Assembly: GCA_040905025.1 (NCBI GenBank)
Contig: JBBDSJ010000041.1
Coordinates: 1-45,690 of the forward strand
Source of the DNA: JBBDSJ01 sp040905025
GTDB taxonomy: Bacteria; Pseudomonadota; Gammaproteobacteria; Methylohalomonadales; Methylohalomonadaceae
Direction of reading: 5' to 3'
Length of the DNA: 45,690 nt
Below, in pieces: positions 1 through 8,114 of the stretch. Position 1 is the first letter of the stretch, and each line of letters begins with the position of its first letter. The notes beneath the pieces were generated by a model that saw nothing but the letters and a program-made list of their open reading frames with translations, made no database searches and was not told the origin of the DNA. A program made the translations under genes and the position numbers.

Positions 1-305
1 TTACTCTGTAATAACTGCCGGCCAACAGCCGAGGATTCAATAATGTTTTGCCAGACAGTTTCGACCTGGCGAACATTCAGTAGTAGCGGCGGTTCATGAT
101 CTGCTGAGTCTGTCAGCATGCTGAAACAATTCTGTACCCAGACTGACCAGGTCATGATCGGCGGTCTTTCCCAGACCTGTGCCCCGGCAGCCAGGCTGGC
201 GTGAGCATGCTGAAGTTGCAGTGCGCGCGCCAGCCGATCATTTGCAGCAATCAGCAGCATGTTCTCTGCCAGGGGCCACCAGACAGGTGAGGTATCAGGA
301 TTCAT
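1..305 (-). CDS. Probable DNA repair protein (TIGR03623-like), N-terminal part only
   Basis: An open frame begins at an ATG (303-305, minus strand) and runs without a stop off the left edge, giving about 101 residues. It reads MNPDTSPVWWPLAENMLL, then a NDRLARAL motif, and later a WERPPIMTWSVW segment. The order (hydrophobic strand, N-RLAR-L, then a Trp-rich P-I-W---W motif) is what I know from the N terminus of the family annotated as 'probable DNA repair protein', inactivated helicase/PD-(D/E)XK nuclease-type proteins related to AddB. The catalytic C-terminal domain would lie outside the window, so activity cannot be judged. The assignment rests on a short stretch only. Confidence 0.6.
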   Translation of the reverse strand, partial: MNPDTSPVWWPLAENMLLIAANDRLARALQLQHAHASLAAGAQVWERPPIMTWSVWVQNCFSMLTDSADHEPPLLLNVRQVETVWQNIIESSAVGRQLLQS

Positions 306-427
306 ACGCCTCGCAACCGGACATGCATGTCTATTAGATGTCCATGATTTCAGGAATTAATACGGATTTTCGGTAACTGCTGCTGGTTTTGCAAACATCC
401 CGGTGCTAGCCTCGTACATATAGGGAA

Positions 428-610
428 GCTCTGAATAATTCCTTCCTGGAATTATGCATCCTTAGCTTCGTAAGCAGCACATCCGTGTGCTACTTCTCAG
501 AGCACGAACAGTGCTACATGGATGTAGCGGTCACGTAGCAAAGGACGCAATATCGAAAATATGATTTTCGTATTTCTTCATTTTTCAATCACTTGTGTGA
601 TTGAAAAATG
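428..610. promoter_or_regulatory. Cluster of perfect hairpins upstream of egtD
   Basis: The gap 306-657 contains no gene. Within it are inverted repeats: GCTCTGA (428-434) with TCAGAGC (497-503), enclosing an ATAATTCC/GGAATTAT hairpin and an AGCACA/TGTGCT hairpin; AGCAC/GTGCT at 501-515; a GCTACAT/ATGTAGC hairpin near 512-527; a CGAAAAT/ATTTTCG hairpin near 554-570; and a perfect 14-bp stem with a TTGT loop at 579-610 (CATTTTTCAATCAC arm). The last one ends 47 nt before the egtD start. It has no clear T-run, so terminator, attenuator or mobile-element remnant are all possible. No sigma-70 promoter stands out. Confidence 0.5.
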
Positions 611-657
611 GTGGCACAGAAATGTCACAAACCTGAATTCATATCATCCAATACAAC

Positions 658-1677
658 ATGCAAAACATATCAACTGAAAAAAACGGCTTTAATCTTCACG
701 CCCGGCAGGTGCATTGCAATTATCTGCAACCCTGCCACAGCGTCCCGGATCTGGTCGATGATGTCCGTGCAGGGCTGTTAAGCAAACCACGGTCTTTACC
801 ACCAAAATATTTTTATGATGCCAGAGGCTCGGCGTTGTTTGAACGCATAACGACGACCCCAGAATACTATCCTACCCGCACTGAAGATGAATTGCTGGCA
901 CAGCATGCGACTGCCATTATTGAACAGACCCGTCCGGTGGAAATATTTGAGCTGGGTAGCGGCAGTTCACGCAAGACCCGGCGCTTGTTTGATGCCTGCA
1001 ACAGTCTGGATTTTCGTTGTGACTACGCCCCGCTGGATGTATGCAAAGAGGCTCTGATTGAAGCGGCAACAGAGTTAAACCAGTCCTATCCCTGGCTCAG
1101 GGCCAATCCTGTTGTCGGTGACTACCATGCCGGACTGGGCCAACTGCCGGATTGTTCCGGTCGAAGACTGTTTCTGTTTCTGGGCAGTACTATCGGCAAC
1201 TTTGAGCCGGAGGCAGCAGCGGCATTCATGCGTGAAGTACATGACGCGATGCAACCCGGCGATTACCTACTGCTGGGCGCCGATCGCGTCAAGAAAAGCG
1301 AAATACTCGATGCCGCCTACAACGACAGTGCCGGTATCACGGCGGATTTCAACCTGAATATTTTAAACGTCCTGAACCGTGAGCTGGATGCAGACTTCGC
1401 CCTGCATCAGTTCAGACATCAGGCCCACTATGACAGCAGCAAACAGCGCGTTGAAATGCGGCTGGTGGCGTCTGCCAGACAATCAATTCATCTGGTCAAA
1501 CTGGATACCACTATTGCTATGGAAGCAGGTGAATCCATACTGACTGAATTGAGCCACAAATTTACTGCCGCGGGACTTGAACAATTGATAACACAGGCAG
1601 GCCTTGTACCAAAACAACATATTGAGGCCGACGACCATTTATTTTCACTTTTACTTGCCGAAAAATCTGCTGCATAG
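658..1677 (+). CDS. egtD: L-histidine N(alpha)-methyltransferase EgtD
   Basis: EgtD transfers three methyl groups from S-adenosylmethionine to histidine to give hercynine, the first step of ergothioneine synthesis; it is cytosolic. The 339-residue product has the family hallmarks: KYFYDARGSALF and a TTTPEYYPTRTE block at about 50-76, the SAM-binding loop ELGSGSSRKT (97-106), the FLGSTIGNF strand, and a RVEMRL segment near the C terminus. Length matches the family (about 320-340). No strong ribosome-binding site precedes the ATG. The usual partner egtB is not adjacent and not in this window, so the ergothioneine pathway cannot be confirmed here; some relatives of EgtD act in other thiol-histidine pathways. 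The next gene starts 1 nt after the stop. Confidence 0.88.
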   Translation: MQNISTEKNGFNLHARQVHCNYLQPCHSVPDLVDDVRAGLLSKPRSLPPKYFYDARGSALFERITTTPEYYPTRTEDELLAQHATAIIEQTRPVEIFELGSGSSRKTRRLFDACNSLDFRCDYAPLDVCKEALIEAATELNQSYPWLRANPVVGDYHAGLGQLPDCSGRRLFLFLGSTIGNFEPEAAAAFMREVHDAMQPGDYLLLGADRVKKSEILDAAYNDSAGITADFNLNILNVLNRELDADFALHQFRHQAHYDSSKQRVEMRLVASARQSIHLVKLDTTIAMEAGESILTELSHKFTAAGLEQLITQAGLVPKQHIEADDHLFSLLLAEKSAA

Positions 1678-1678
1678 A

Positions 1679-2653
1679 ATGAGACTTGCCAGAATGACAC
1701 TGCCTGTCAAAACAAGATTGCTTTTATCAATAATATTGTATCTGCCAACAACTGCTGCACTGGCCGTTGACATCACTATCGGGAAACCGCCGGGCAAAAT
1801 GTATGACGTCGGCGGTTACCATTTACACATGTACTGTGCCGGTGACAAGCCACCTGTCATTATTATCGACACCGGACTTGGCAGTTCGGCAATGGAATGG
1901 CTGGACATACAGGATGAACTGCAATCTGAACAGCGCGTATGTATTTATGATCGTGCCGGTTATGGCTGGAGTGCGCATGGCCCGGGGCCACGCACAGTGG
2001 ATTTGCTCAGCGAAGAGTTGTTTCGCTTGCTTAATGCTGCTGAAGTCGCGCCTCCCTATATCCTCGTGGGCCATTCGTTCGGTGGTTATGTGGCCCAGTA
2101 TTTTGCCGAAACCCATCCGGACAGTATTGCCGGCATGGTACTGGTGGAATCCTCGCACCCGCAGCAAAGCAAGATGCTGAAAAAAGCGCCGCTCAACAAA
2201 CAGATGCAGGTGGTAAACCCAATCAGTACTGATGCCATAGAAAAAAATACAAGTAATGGCTATGCACTGGATACACCGATTGCAATAGGCAGCTATCTCA
2301 ACAGTCGCCGCAAGGCAATATTTTCACAGATGGACGAGCTTAAACATTTCACTGCAAGCGGTCAGTTAATCATCGATAATCTGCCATTGCCGGACGTTCC
2401 CTTGATCGTACTGGGTCGCGGCATACGTGTCTGGGACAACGACAATAATGAATTCACATCGGAAGATGAATGGCAGGAAGTGCAGGAAAGTCTGGCGGAG
2501 TTTACCAGCAAGGGCGAATACCGCGTCGCCCGCAATAGCGGCCATCACATTCATCTGGATGAGCCGGATATGGTCTTGGAAGCGATTCGTGATGTGATGA
2601 TGCAGGCGCGGCTGGAAACCGACACGAAGCTGGCACAACCGGAGATCCAGTAG
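1679..2653 (+). CDS. Secreted alpha/beta hydrolase
   Basis: A 324-residue alpha/beta-hydrolase. The start at 1679 is chosen because it lies just after the egtD stop and gives a signal peptide (MRLARMTLPVKTRLLLSIIL ending near TTAALA); 1694 is an alternative. The frame stays open back to 1604, but that part overlaps egtD. The oxyanion-side motif is IIIDTGLGSSAMEW, the nucleophile elbow is GHSFGG with Ser133, and the catalytic histidine is probably His289 or His290 in SGHHIHLDEPD. The substrate is unknown; the family includes esterases, lipases and haloalkane dehalogenase relatives. Tight spacing suggests cotranscription with egtD, but a functional link is only an inference. Confidence 0.85.
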   Translation: MRLARMTLPVKTRLLLSIILYLPTTAALAVDITIGKPPGKMYDVGGYHLHMYCAGDKPPVIIIDTGLGSSAMEWLDIQDELQSEQRVCIYDRAGYGWSAHGPGPRTVDLLSEELFRLLNAAEVAPPYILVGHSFGGYVAQYFAETHPDSIAGMVLVESSHPQQSKMLKKAPLNKQMQVVNPISTDAIEKNTSNGYALDTPIAIGSYLNSRRKAIFSQMDELKHFTASGQLIIDNLPLPDVPLIVLGRGIRVWDNDNNEFTSEDEWQEVQESLAEFTSKGEYRVARNSGHHIHLDEPDMVLEAIRDVMMQARLETDTKLAQPEIQ

Positions 2654-2724
2654 CTACAATTTTACAGCATGCTTTCCGGAATGCCTTACGAAGACTGCTG
2701 ACTTGATTTACTCAGTCAAGCTAT

Positions 2725-3378
2725 TTACTTAAGTTCATTCACCAGTTCAGGATTATCGATAAACGGGTTCCGGTTACCCTGCACACGTTCAATAATATCA
2801 TTACGATTAATTTCCTGATCACTTGCCGGATCGCCGCGATGCCAGGCCTTGAGTATATCCAGATCTTCAGGCAAAGGCAGGCCATACTGGCGGCGCATAT
2901 AAAACAGGCTTCTCGCTATATTGCCACGGGCAATTGGTCGCGGATCAACAATGCCACGATGCTGGCGGTAATCACAACCTTCATACTTTGCATTCGCTCC
3001 ATCCAGCTCGCCAAACCGGGTGTTTAATCGCGCAATGACCAATGGCTGCCAGGCTGCATACATATTATGCAGGTCTGATTCAATCAATGAATATAAAACG
3101 CCGGTTTCCTCACGGCAACGCAAACGACTGTCACAACGAAGATATTTATAAGCCCGTGTCATTGGATAAATATGATCGATTTCAACGACATCGCCAGCCT
3201 CGGTACGGCCATTATCAAAACGCATACCACAATAAAGCGTCCAGCCACCAGCCGGATACAGTTTTTGCCAGAACTCCGCCCGCGCTGTATTAAAATCAGC
3301 CCGGCGTACTTCTGCATAACTCGCGACACTCCATACACTGCTGCTCAACAACAGCAGTATCAGTACAATTCGAGGCAT
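2725..3378 (-). CDS. Periplasmic/extracellular endonuclease I family protein
   Basis: Endonuclease I (EndA-like) enzymes are secreted, metal-dependent, nonspecific DNases. Starting at 3378 gives 217 residues with an export signal (MPRIVLILLLLSSSVWSVAS, then YAE). The beta-beta-alpha-metal core is visible: EIDHIYPMTRAY (general-base His) followed by a spacer and ESDLHNMYAAW (metal-binding Asn), then a downstream RGNIARSLFYM helix typical of the family. Frame-open sequence upstream to 3468 overlaps the cupin gene and lacks a better signal peptide. Four cysteines (YCGM, LRC, RLRC, EGCDYR) could form disulfides. It is probably third in a minus-strand unit after the L7/L12-like and cupin genes, 64 bp downstream. 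Confidence 0.88.
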   Translation of the reverse strand: MPRIVLILLLLSSSVWSVASYAEVRRADFNTARAEFWQKLYPAGGWTLYCGMRFDNGRTEAGDVVEIDHIYPMTRAYKYLRCDSRLRCREETGVLYSLIESDLHNMYAAWQPLVIARLNTRFGELDGANAKYEGCDYRQHRGIVDPRPIARGNIARSLFYMRRQYGLPLPEDLDILKAWHRGDPASDQEINRNDIIERVQGNRNPFIDNPELVNELK

Positions 3379-3442
3379 AATTGGCTGGATATTATTGTAA
3401 ATTTCAGGCTGACTGGCAGTACTGGTAATGCAATAAACCAAC

Positions 3443-3907
3443 CTACTCCGCAGGCACAATATCAACAATCAAGGCACGCACCTGACTGTCACTTTTGTTT
3501 TCCCACCAGTGAGTCACGCCGGTTTTTTCAAACGCAGCATCACCGGCACGGCGCAATACCGGCTCAGGCTCATCATTACGATATTCAATGATTTCACCTT
3601 CAATAATATACGCTACACCCGGGCGTGCATCATGTTGGTGTACCGCCACGACGCCTCCCGGTGCGATTGTAATTTCACGGGTGCGAAGCACGCGGTCATC
3701 GACATTATCAAACTCCCCGGCAAGTGCTACCTGACCCAGAGACATGACTGACTCAATGCCATGATTCTGTGCAGGCCCATCAGCATGTAAATCACGCGCA
3801 ATCTCACGCTCGGCATCCGGGACAATACTTTTGTCTTCTTCGTGCGCCTGCACTGTTGTCAGTGGCAACAATATCAACGCAATCAGTACCAGATAAATCT
3901 TCATCAT
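3443..3907 (-). CDS. Exported cupin-domain protein
   Basis: 154 residues: a signal peptide (MMKIYLVLIALILLPLTTVQA) and a single cupin beta-barrel. Cupin motif 1 appears as GGVVAVHQHDARPGVAYIIEG and motif 2 as GDAAFEKTGVTHWWEN, so the metal-binding His/His/Glu/His set is plausible. Small exported cupins of this type are common in proteobacteria and mostly uncharacterised; enzyme versus binding protein cannot be told. Its ATG overlaps the TGA of the preceding L7/L12-like gene (ATGA), indicating translational coupling. The second ATG (3904) is an equally good start. Confidence 0.82.
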   Translation of the reverse strand: MMKIYLVLIALILLPLTTVQAHEEDKSIVPDAEREIARDLHADGPAQNHGIESVMSLGQVALAGEFDNVDDRVLRTREITIAPGGVVAVHQHDARPGVAYIIEGEIIEYRNDEPEPVLRRAGDAAFEKTGVTHWWENKSDSQVRALIVDIVPAE

Positions 3908-4170
3908 CAGTCTCCAATAAACAGGAATGCAAGCCAGCCGATGACCACCAGAACAATAAACACCTTGATAGCATTATTCGCAGAATCACGTCGCCGCGCC
4001 AGATGCGGTGCCAGCGTCGCGGCATGCTGATCGATATATTCTTCTACCATCTCCTTTGACTCTTTCAGACCCAGTCCGGTCTGCTCACGGATAATTTTGA
4101 TGGCTGCCAGCATCTGGCCCTGCTCCAGCGCCATAACGGCCGCAACCGGTAATTCAGTCGCATTGCTCAT
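3907..4170 (-). CDS. Membrane-anchored protein with ribosomal L7/L12 C-terminal-like domain
   Basis: Starting at 4170 (MSNATELP) gives 87 residues. The centre, AAIKIIREQTGLGLKESKEM followed by VEEY, matches the C-terminal domain of ribosomal protein L7/L12, the part that contacts translation factors. It is followed by a basic segment (HLARRRDS) and one transmembrane helix (IKVFIVLVVIGWLAFLFIG) at the very C terminus. It lacks the L7/L12 N-terminal dimerisation domain, so it is not the ribosomal protein. Stand-alone copies of this fold with a membrane tail are known in proteobacteria but have no assigned function. It is translationally coupled to the cupin gene. Frame-open sequence upstream to 4245 has no support as coding. 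Confidence 0.72.
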   Translation of the reverse strand: MSNATELPVAAVMALEQGQMLAAIKIIREQTGLGLKESKEMVEEYIDQHAATLAPHLARRRDSANNAIKVFIVLVVIGWLAFLFIGD

Positions 4171-4236
4171 TCCCGCCTCCGCCGAAATCACTTTGCCAGA
4201 ATTGCCTGCCAGCATACCGCAAACCGGCAGTTTCCA

Positions 4237-4282
4237 GCCAAACAAGCAAAAGGCCCCGTACGGGGCCTTTTGCTTGTTTGGC
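4237..4282. terminator. 46-bp perfect palindrome, terminator-like
   Basis: Both arms are 23 nt with no spacer; the centre is CCCCGTACGGGG, flanked by AAAAGG/CCTTTT. On the minus strand it directly follows the CCA-like end of a tRNA-Ser remnant, as the hairpin at 4392-4432 follows the intact tRNA. It can act as a bidirectional Rho-independent terminator, between the minus-strand tRNA remnant and the L7/L12-like gene. Confidence 0.7.
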
Positions 4283-4327
4283 GGAGAGGGAGGGTCGGGT
4301 TCCAGGTTCGGCTATCCATGCCTCTCC
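4279..4327 (-). pseudogene. Truncated tRNA-Ser remnant
   Basis: Read on the minus strand this 49-nt stretch starts GGAGAGG and ends CCTCTCCGCCA, the two acceptor-stem halves, discriminator base and CCA of the intact tRNA-Ser at 4432-4521. The D-arm, anticodon arm and most of the T-arm are missing or unrecognisable. It is followed at once by a palindromic terminator, as the intact gene is. I read it as a deletion derivative of a second tRNA-Ser copy. The match could in part be a partial duplication rather than gene decay. Confidence 0.55.
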
Positions 4328-4391
4328 AGGAACCCCGGGGCACACCATCCCTGGCGTGCCCGTTCGAATCCCGCCAATCACGTCATCATCA

Positions 4392-4514
<123 letters not shown>

Positions 4515-4521
<7 letters not shown>

Positions 4522-4548
4522 ATGAAAACCTGAAATTTTTATTCCGGC
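4515..4548 (-). repeat. 34-bp direct repeat, copy 1 (tRNA-Ser 5' end plus promoter side)
   Basis: On the minus strand this holds the 27 nt upstream of tRNA-Ser (including an ATAAAAAT AT-rich block that may be its -10 region) plus the first 7 nt of the acceptor stem. It is identical to 4788-4821. Confidence 0.8.
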
Positions 4549-4748
4549 GTTGCTGCGCAACGCTGTACAACGGTTTTGACTCGGCACTTCCTGTGCCTCG
4601 GTACTGCGACCGCGCTACGCGCGTCCAGATCTGTTCCCGACAGATTTGTCTGGCACCCTCTCCGATATTACTGACTTTACGACTAAACAACGACATATCC
4701 ATCCATGGCGCTACGTCCGGCTCGTCTTCCATGACTCGCGTTCGCCGG

Positions 4749-4773
4749 GTAAAAGGTCCACCGGACCTTTTAC
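4749..4773. terminator. Hairpin in the tRNA-Ser remnant region
   Basis: GTAAAAGGTCC/GGACCTTTTAC, 11-bp perfect stem with an ACC loop. It lies in the geneless stretch 4522-4952, which otherwise holds tRNA-Ser fragments (a GGAGAGGGTGCCAGA start on the minus strand at 4663) and several small hairpins, for example GCGTTGC/GCAACGC near 4546-4562 and GGCAC/GTGCC near 4582-4596. I see no gene there. Confidence 0.5.
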
Positions 4774-4787
4774 TATTTCCGGCTCAC

Positions 4788-4821
4788 CCTCTCCATGAAA
4801 ACCTGAAATTTTTATTCCGGC
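4788..4821 (-). repeat. 34-bp direct repeat, copy 2
   Basis: Identical to 4515-4548 but followed on the minus strand by non-tRNA sequence, so it marks the promoter side of a lost tRNA-Ser copy or of a partial duplication. Confidence 0.8.
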
Positions 4822-4952
4822 TCATCTCCGGATTTGCTGTGCCATTATCCCCCAAGCCGGTGAAACACGCCATCGGCCCGCGGGCGCACAGCTTACGGCG
4901 CCGGCTGCCACGCCGCAAGCACTGCAGTGCTGCATTTTGCTAGACTGCACCC

Positions 4953-6362
4953 ATGCCGAAAGCCTTGACCGTCCTGCTGATTAGCTTCATTACACTCAGT
5001 GCCTGTTCTGAAACCGAAATCACACAGCTGGAACGCATCCAGGCCGCAGACACTTTGAAAGTGGTAACCCGTAACGGTCCAACGACATATTATCTCGGCC
5101 CGGATGGTCCGGCCGGTTTCGAGTACGAACTGGCCACGCGTTTTGCCGAACATCTCGGCGTCAAGCTGGAAATTATCCTGCCGAAACAACCGGGCGATAC
5201 CCTGCCCATGATTGTCAATGGCCGTGCCGACCTGGCTGCAGCAGGTCTGGCAGTCACCGAACTGCGCAGCCGTAACATTGCCTTCGGGCCAGCGTATCAG
5301 TATGTCACCCAGCAACTGATTTACCGCCGTGGCGAAACCAAGCCGGAGAGTCTGGCTGACCTGACGGGCAATATTGCGGTGGCTGATGGCAGTAGCCAGG
5401 CCGAATGGTTACTGGCCCGTACGGCGGAAATGCCCGGCAACGTTGATGTGATTGTCAGAAATAATAAATCCCAGCAACAGTTGCTCGCAGCAGTTGCCGC
5501 CGGTGATTACAACTACACTATTGTCAGTTCGGATGTGTTTGCTGCCAATCAGCGATTATTCCCGGAACTTGCCATGGCGCTTGAAATCACCGAACCACTG
5601 GCAGTGGCCTGGGCTTTCGATGGTTATGCTGACAGCAATAGCCCGGATCGTTCATTACTGAATGCTGCCAACGTTTTTTTTACCCGACTGAAAAAATCCG
5701 GTGAACTGCAAGAATTACAGGAGCGGCATCTGGGCCCGGATGATTTATACGACTATGTTAATGCCCGGCATTTTATCGAACAAACGGCAAATCGTCTGCC
5801 ACGATTATTGCCGGATTTCTATGCCACGGCAAAAGCATCCGGCTTCGACTGGCGCCTGCTTGCGGCAATAGGTTATCAGGAATCACACTGGGATCCGGAT
5901 GCACGATCACCCACCGGTGTACGCGGCGTCATGATGCTGACACAAAACACCGCCGAGCATGTCGGTGTTACCGATCGTACCGATGCCGCACAAAGCATTG
6001 CCGGCGGTGCCCGTTATCTGCGTGAGATGTTTGAAAAAATGCCGGCACGCATCCCCGAGCCGGATCGATTATGGCTTGCACTCGCGTCTTATAATGTCGG
6101 CTATGCACATCTTGAAGATGCCCGTATGCTGACAGAAAGCAACGGCGGCGATCCTGACAAATGGGAAGATGTCAGCAAACATCTGCCATTACTCAACCAG
6201 GAACAGTGGTACAAACAAACCCGTTATGGTTATGCCAATGGCTATCAGGCACAATACTTTGTCGAAAACATCCAGCGTTATTTCAACACGCTGGTCTGGC
6301 TCTATCAGCGCAAACTGCCACCGGGCATCAAACCGCCACAAATACAATCACCAGTGCTGTAA
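4953..6362 (+). CDS. mltF: Membrane-bound lytic murein transglycosylase F
   Basis: MltF cleaves the glycan strands of peptidoglycan non-hydrolytically, leaving 1,6-anhydro-muramic ends, while attached to the outer membrane. The 469-residue product starts with a lipoprotein signal (MPKALTVLLISFITLSAC; Cys18 is the lipidation site). Residues about 30-265 form an extracellular solute-binding (SBP_bac_3) domain (LKVVTRNGPTTYYLGPDG, GFEYELATRFAEHLGV), the regulatory half in MltF. The C-terminal SLT domain has GYQESHWDPDARSPTGVRG with catalytic Glu310, followed by MMLT and the LALASYNVG motif. Length is slightly below the E. coli protein (about 518). It stands alone with tRNA-Ser debris upstream. 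Confidence 0.94.
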   Translation: MPKALTVLLISFITLSACSETEITQLERIQAADTLKVVTRNGPTTYYLGPDGPAGFEYELATRFAEHLGVKLEIILPKQPGDTLPMIVNGRADLAAAGLAVTELRSRNIAFGPAYQYVTQQLIYRRGETKPESLADLTGNIAVADGSSQAEWLLARTAEMPGNVDVIVRNNKSQQQLLAAVAAGDYNYTIVSSDVFAANQRLFPELAMALEITEPLAVAWAFDGYADSNSPDRSLLNAANVFFTRLKKSGELQELQERHLGPDDLYDYVNARHFIEQTANRLPRLLPDFYATAKASGFDWRLLAAIGYQESHWDPDARSPTGVRGVMMLTQNTAEHVGVTDRTDAAQSIAGGARYLREMFEKMPARIPEPDRLWLALASYNVGYAHLEDARMLTESNGGDPDKWEDVSKHLPLLNQEQWYKQTRYGYANGYQAQYFVENIQRYFNTLVWLYQRKLPPGIKPPQIQSPVL

Positions 6363-6523
6363 TACACAGCAATATCCCTCGGCTCAATGTTCGCTCAGAA
6401 TGACACGGTACACTGTCATCACGAGACAGCCTGACTGCAAACCCTTGCGTAAATTACTCACTCTTTTTTGGCATGGGCATGCTGTATGCTGGTAAGCAAA
6501 TTAAACCGGTTTAATCTGCGCAC

Positions 6524-7531
6524 ATGTCCACCGAGCTGCATCCCTATCAATTCCTGACCCCCGACGCGGTGCTGACTGCGATCGAGCAACTGGGCCATGC
6601 CTGTGATGGCCGTTTGCAGGCACTAAACAGCTATGAGAACCGGGTATTTCAGATCGGGATTGAGGACCAGCCGGCGCTGGTGGCGAAGTTTTACCGGCCC
6701 GGACGCTGGTCGGCGGCGACCATTCTTGAGGAACACCGCTTTACCCAGGAGCTTGCTGCAGCCGATCTGGCTGTAATTGCGCCGCTGGCAGATGCCAAGG
6801 GTAATACCTTGCCGGAATGTACAGTCGCAGAAGGTGTCAGGTTCCTGTTTGCGTTGTATCCCAGCCAGGGCGGACGCCCGCCCGAGCTGGATCGGCCCGA
6901 ACATTTGCAACAACTTGGCCGGTCGCTGGCACGCTTGCATAATATTGGCGAACGGCAACGATTTGTCGAGCGCATTGACTGGACACCCGACACTATCGGC
7001 TTGCCCGCACTGGAACTGCTGCGGCAAAGCCGGTTGATTCCGCCCGAGCTTGCAGATTCCTTCAGTGCAATTGCCGAAGCCATGTTGACCGGTATTGCGC
7101 ATTGTTATGAGCGTGCCGGTCAGGTGAAACAGCTGCGCCTGCATGGTGACTGCCATCCCGGCAATATACTTGTGCGTGATGGTCAGCAATGGTTACTGGA
7201 TTTTGATGATGCCTGTAATGGCCCGGCGATACAGGATTTATGGTTGTTTCTGTCCGGCGATCGTGAGTATATGACCGCACGGCTGGATGACTTGTTGCGT
7301 GGCTATACCGAGTTCCGCCGTTTTGATGCACGTGAGTTACATCTGGTTGAGGCATTACGGGGTTTGCGCATGCTGCATCATGCGGCCTGGATTGCGCGCC
7401 GCTGGGATGATCCGGCATTTCCGCTGGCGTTTCCGTATTTCAATGGCCGGCGTTACTGGGACGAACTTATTTTGAGTTTGCGTGAGCAGACCGGGCAACT
7501 GGATGAGCCGCCGCTGGCCTGGTATCCATGA
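6524..7531 (+). CDS. srkA: Stress response serine/threonine kinase SrkA (YihE family)
   Basis: SrkA is a cytosolic aminoglycoside-phosphotransferase-fold protein kinase reported in E. coli to protect against stress-induced death linked to toxin and envelope-stress pathways. The 335-residue product shows NSYENRVFQIGIED (glycine-loop region), LVAKFYRPGRWS (ATP-binding Lys), EEHRFTQEL (conserved Glu), the catalytic loop LHGDCHPGNIL with Asp and Asn, and the metal-binding LDFDDA. Length matches E. coli YihE (328). It is preceded by 160 bp of noncoding DNA after mltF and appears to have its own promoter. Confidence 0.92.
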   Translation: MSTELHPYQFLTPDAVLTAIEQLGHACDGRLQALNSYENRVFQIGIEDQPALVAKFYRPGRWSAATILEEHRFTQELAAADLAVIAPLADAKGNTLPECTVAEGVRFLFALYPSQGGRPPELDRPEHLQQLGRSLARLHNIGERQRFVERIDWTPDTIGLPALELLRQSRLIPPELADSFSAIAEAMLTGIAHCYERAGQVKQLRLHGDCHPGNILVRDGQQWLLDFDDACNGPAIQDLWLFLSGDREYMTARLDDLLRGYTEFRRFDARELHLVEALRGLRMLHHAAWIARRWDDPAFPLAFPYFNGRRYWDELILSLREQTGQLDEPPLAWYP

Positions 7532-7576
7532 TAAAAGTACTGGTATTGGTTTTAACCCGGGATTTGCCGCATCGTG

Positions 7577-7603
7577 GAGCCTGCCCTGAGCGAAGTCGAA
7601 GGG
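7577..7603. repeat. REP-like dispersed repeat fragment
   Basis: The segment GCCCTGAGCGAAGTCGAAGG (with flanking bases) is an imperfect palindrome of a type found in intergenic regions of many bacterial genomes. It sits between srkA and the DUF3301 gene. Confidence 0.45.
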
Positions 7604-7625
7604 CCGCTTGCAATGACCGCAGCTT

Positions 7626-8009
7626 ATGAACCTGCAACCACAACCGTTTATTGTGATGGTATTGGTTCTCGGCAGTCTGATCTGGCTGTGGGTGAGTGCC
7701 AGCCGTGCGCGTGAATATGCCCTGCACGCCTGCAAGCGTTTTTGCAAACAGACTGATGTACAGTTGCTGGATTATACGGTGGCATTACAGAAGCTGAGAC
7801 CGGCACGCGATCGCGATGGCCGCTTTTGCTGGCGGCGTTATTACCAGTTTGAATTCAGCGTTGACGGTGCGCAGCGATTCCCGGGACGGGTGGTATTAAA
7901 CGGCGCGGTATTGTTGCGGTGTGAGTTGCATATGCCGGACGGGACAACGCTGGTGAGCCCGGAGCCCGGTAGCCCGGCAGGTGAGTCGAACGTGCGTTAT
8001 CTGGACTAA
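7626..8009 (+). CDS. DUF3301 family membrane protein
   Basis: 127 residues: one N-terminal transmembrane helix (FIVMVLVLGSLIWLWVSA) followed by the conserved soluble segment RAREYALHACKRFCKQTDVQ, LLDYTVALQKL, and RRYYQFEFSVDG. This pattern (RARE-A-----C---D-QLLD-TVAL, then a Y-FEFS strand) is the DUF3301 family of gammaproteobacteria, function unknown. An ATG codon starts the frame; no strong ribosome-binding site is seen. It lies between srkA and yajQ and is probably independent of both. Confidence 0.8.
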   Translation: MNLQPQPFIVMVLVLGSLIWLWVSASRAREYALHACKRFCKQTDVQLLDYTVALQKLRPARDRDGRFCWRRYYQFEFSVDGAQRFPGRVVLNGAVLLRCELHMPDGTTLVSPEPGSPAGESNVRYLD

Positions 8010-8114
8010 GATCCATCCCTGCCTCTGCGTGCGACGGCGCAGGCGGAGGGAATTTATTCTGCAGTCACTACCAACATCTCGATCCGGGCGGGCAAATCGA
8101 TCTAGAATAGTCCC

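Noticed and set aside
4352..4370. T-loop-like GTTCGAATCCC on the plus strand
   Set aside because: The flanking stems do not pair as a T-arm and no acceptor or anticodon arm can be formed, so it is not called as a tRNA.
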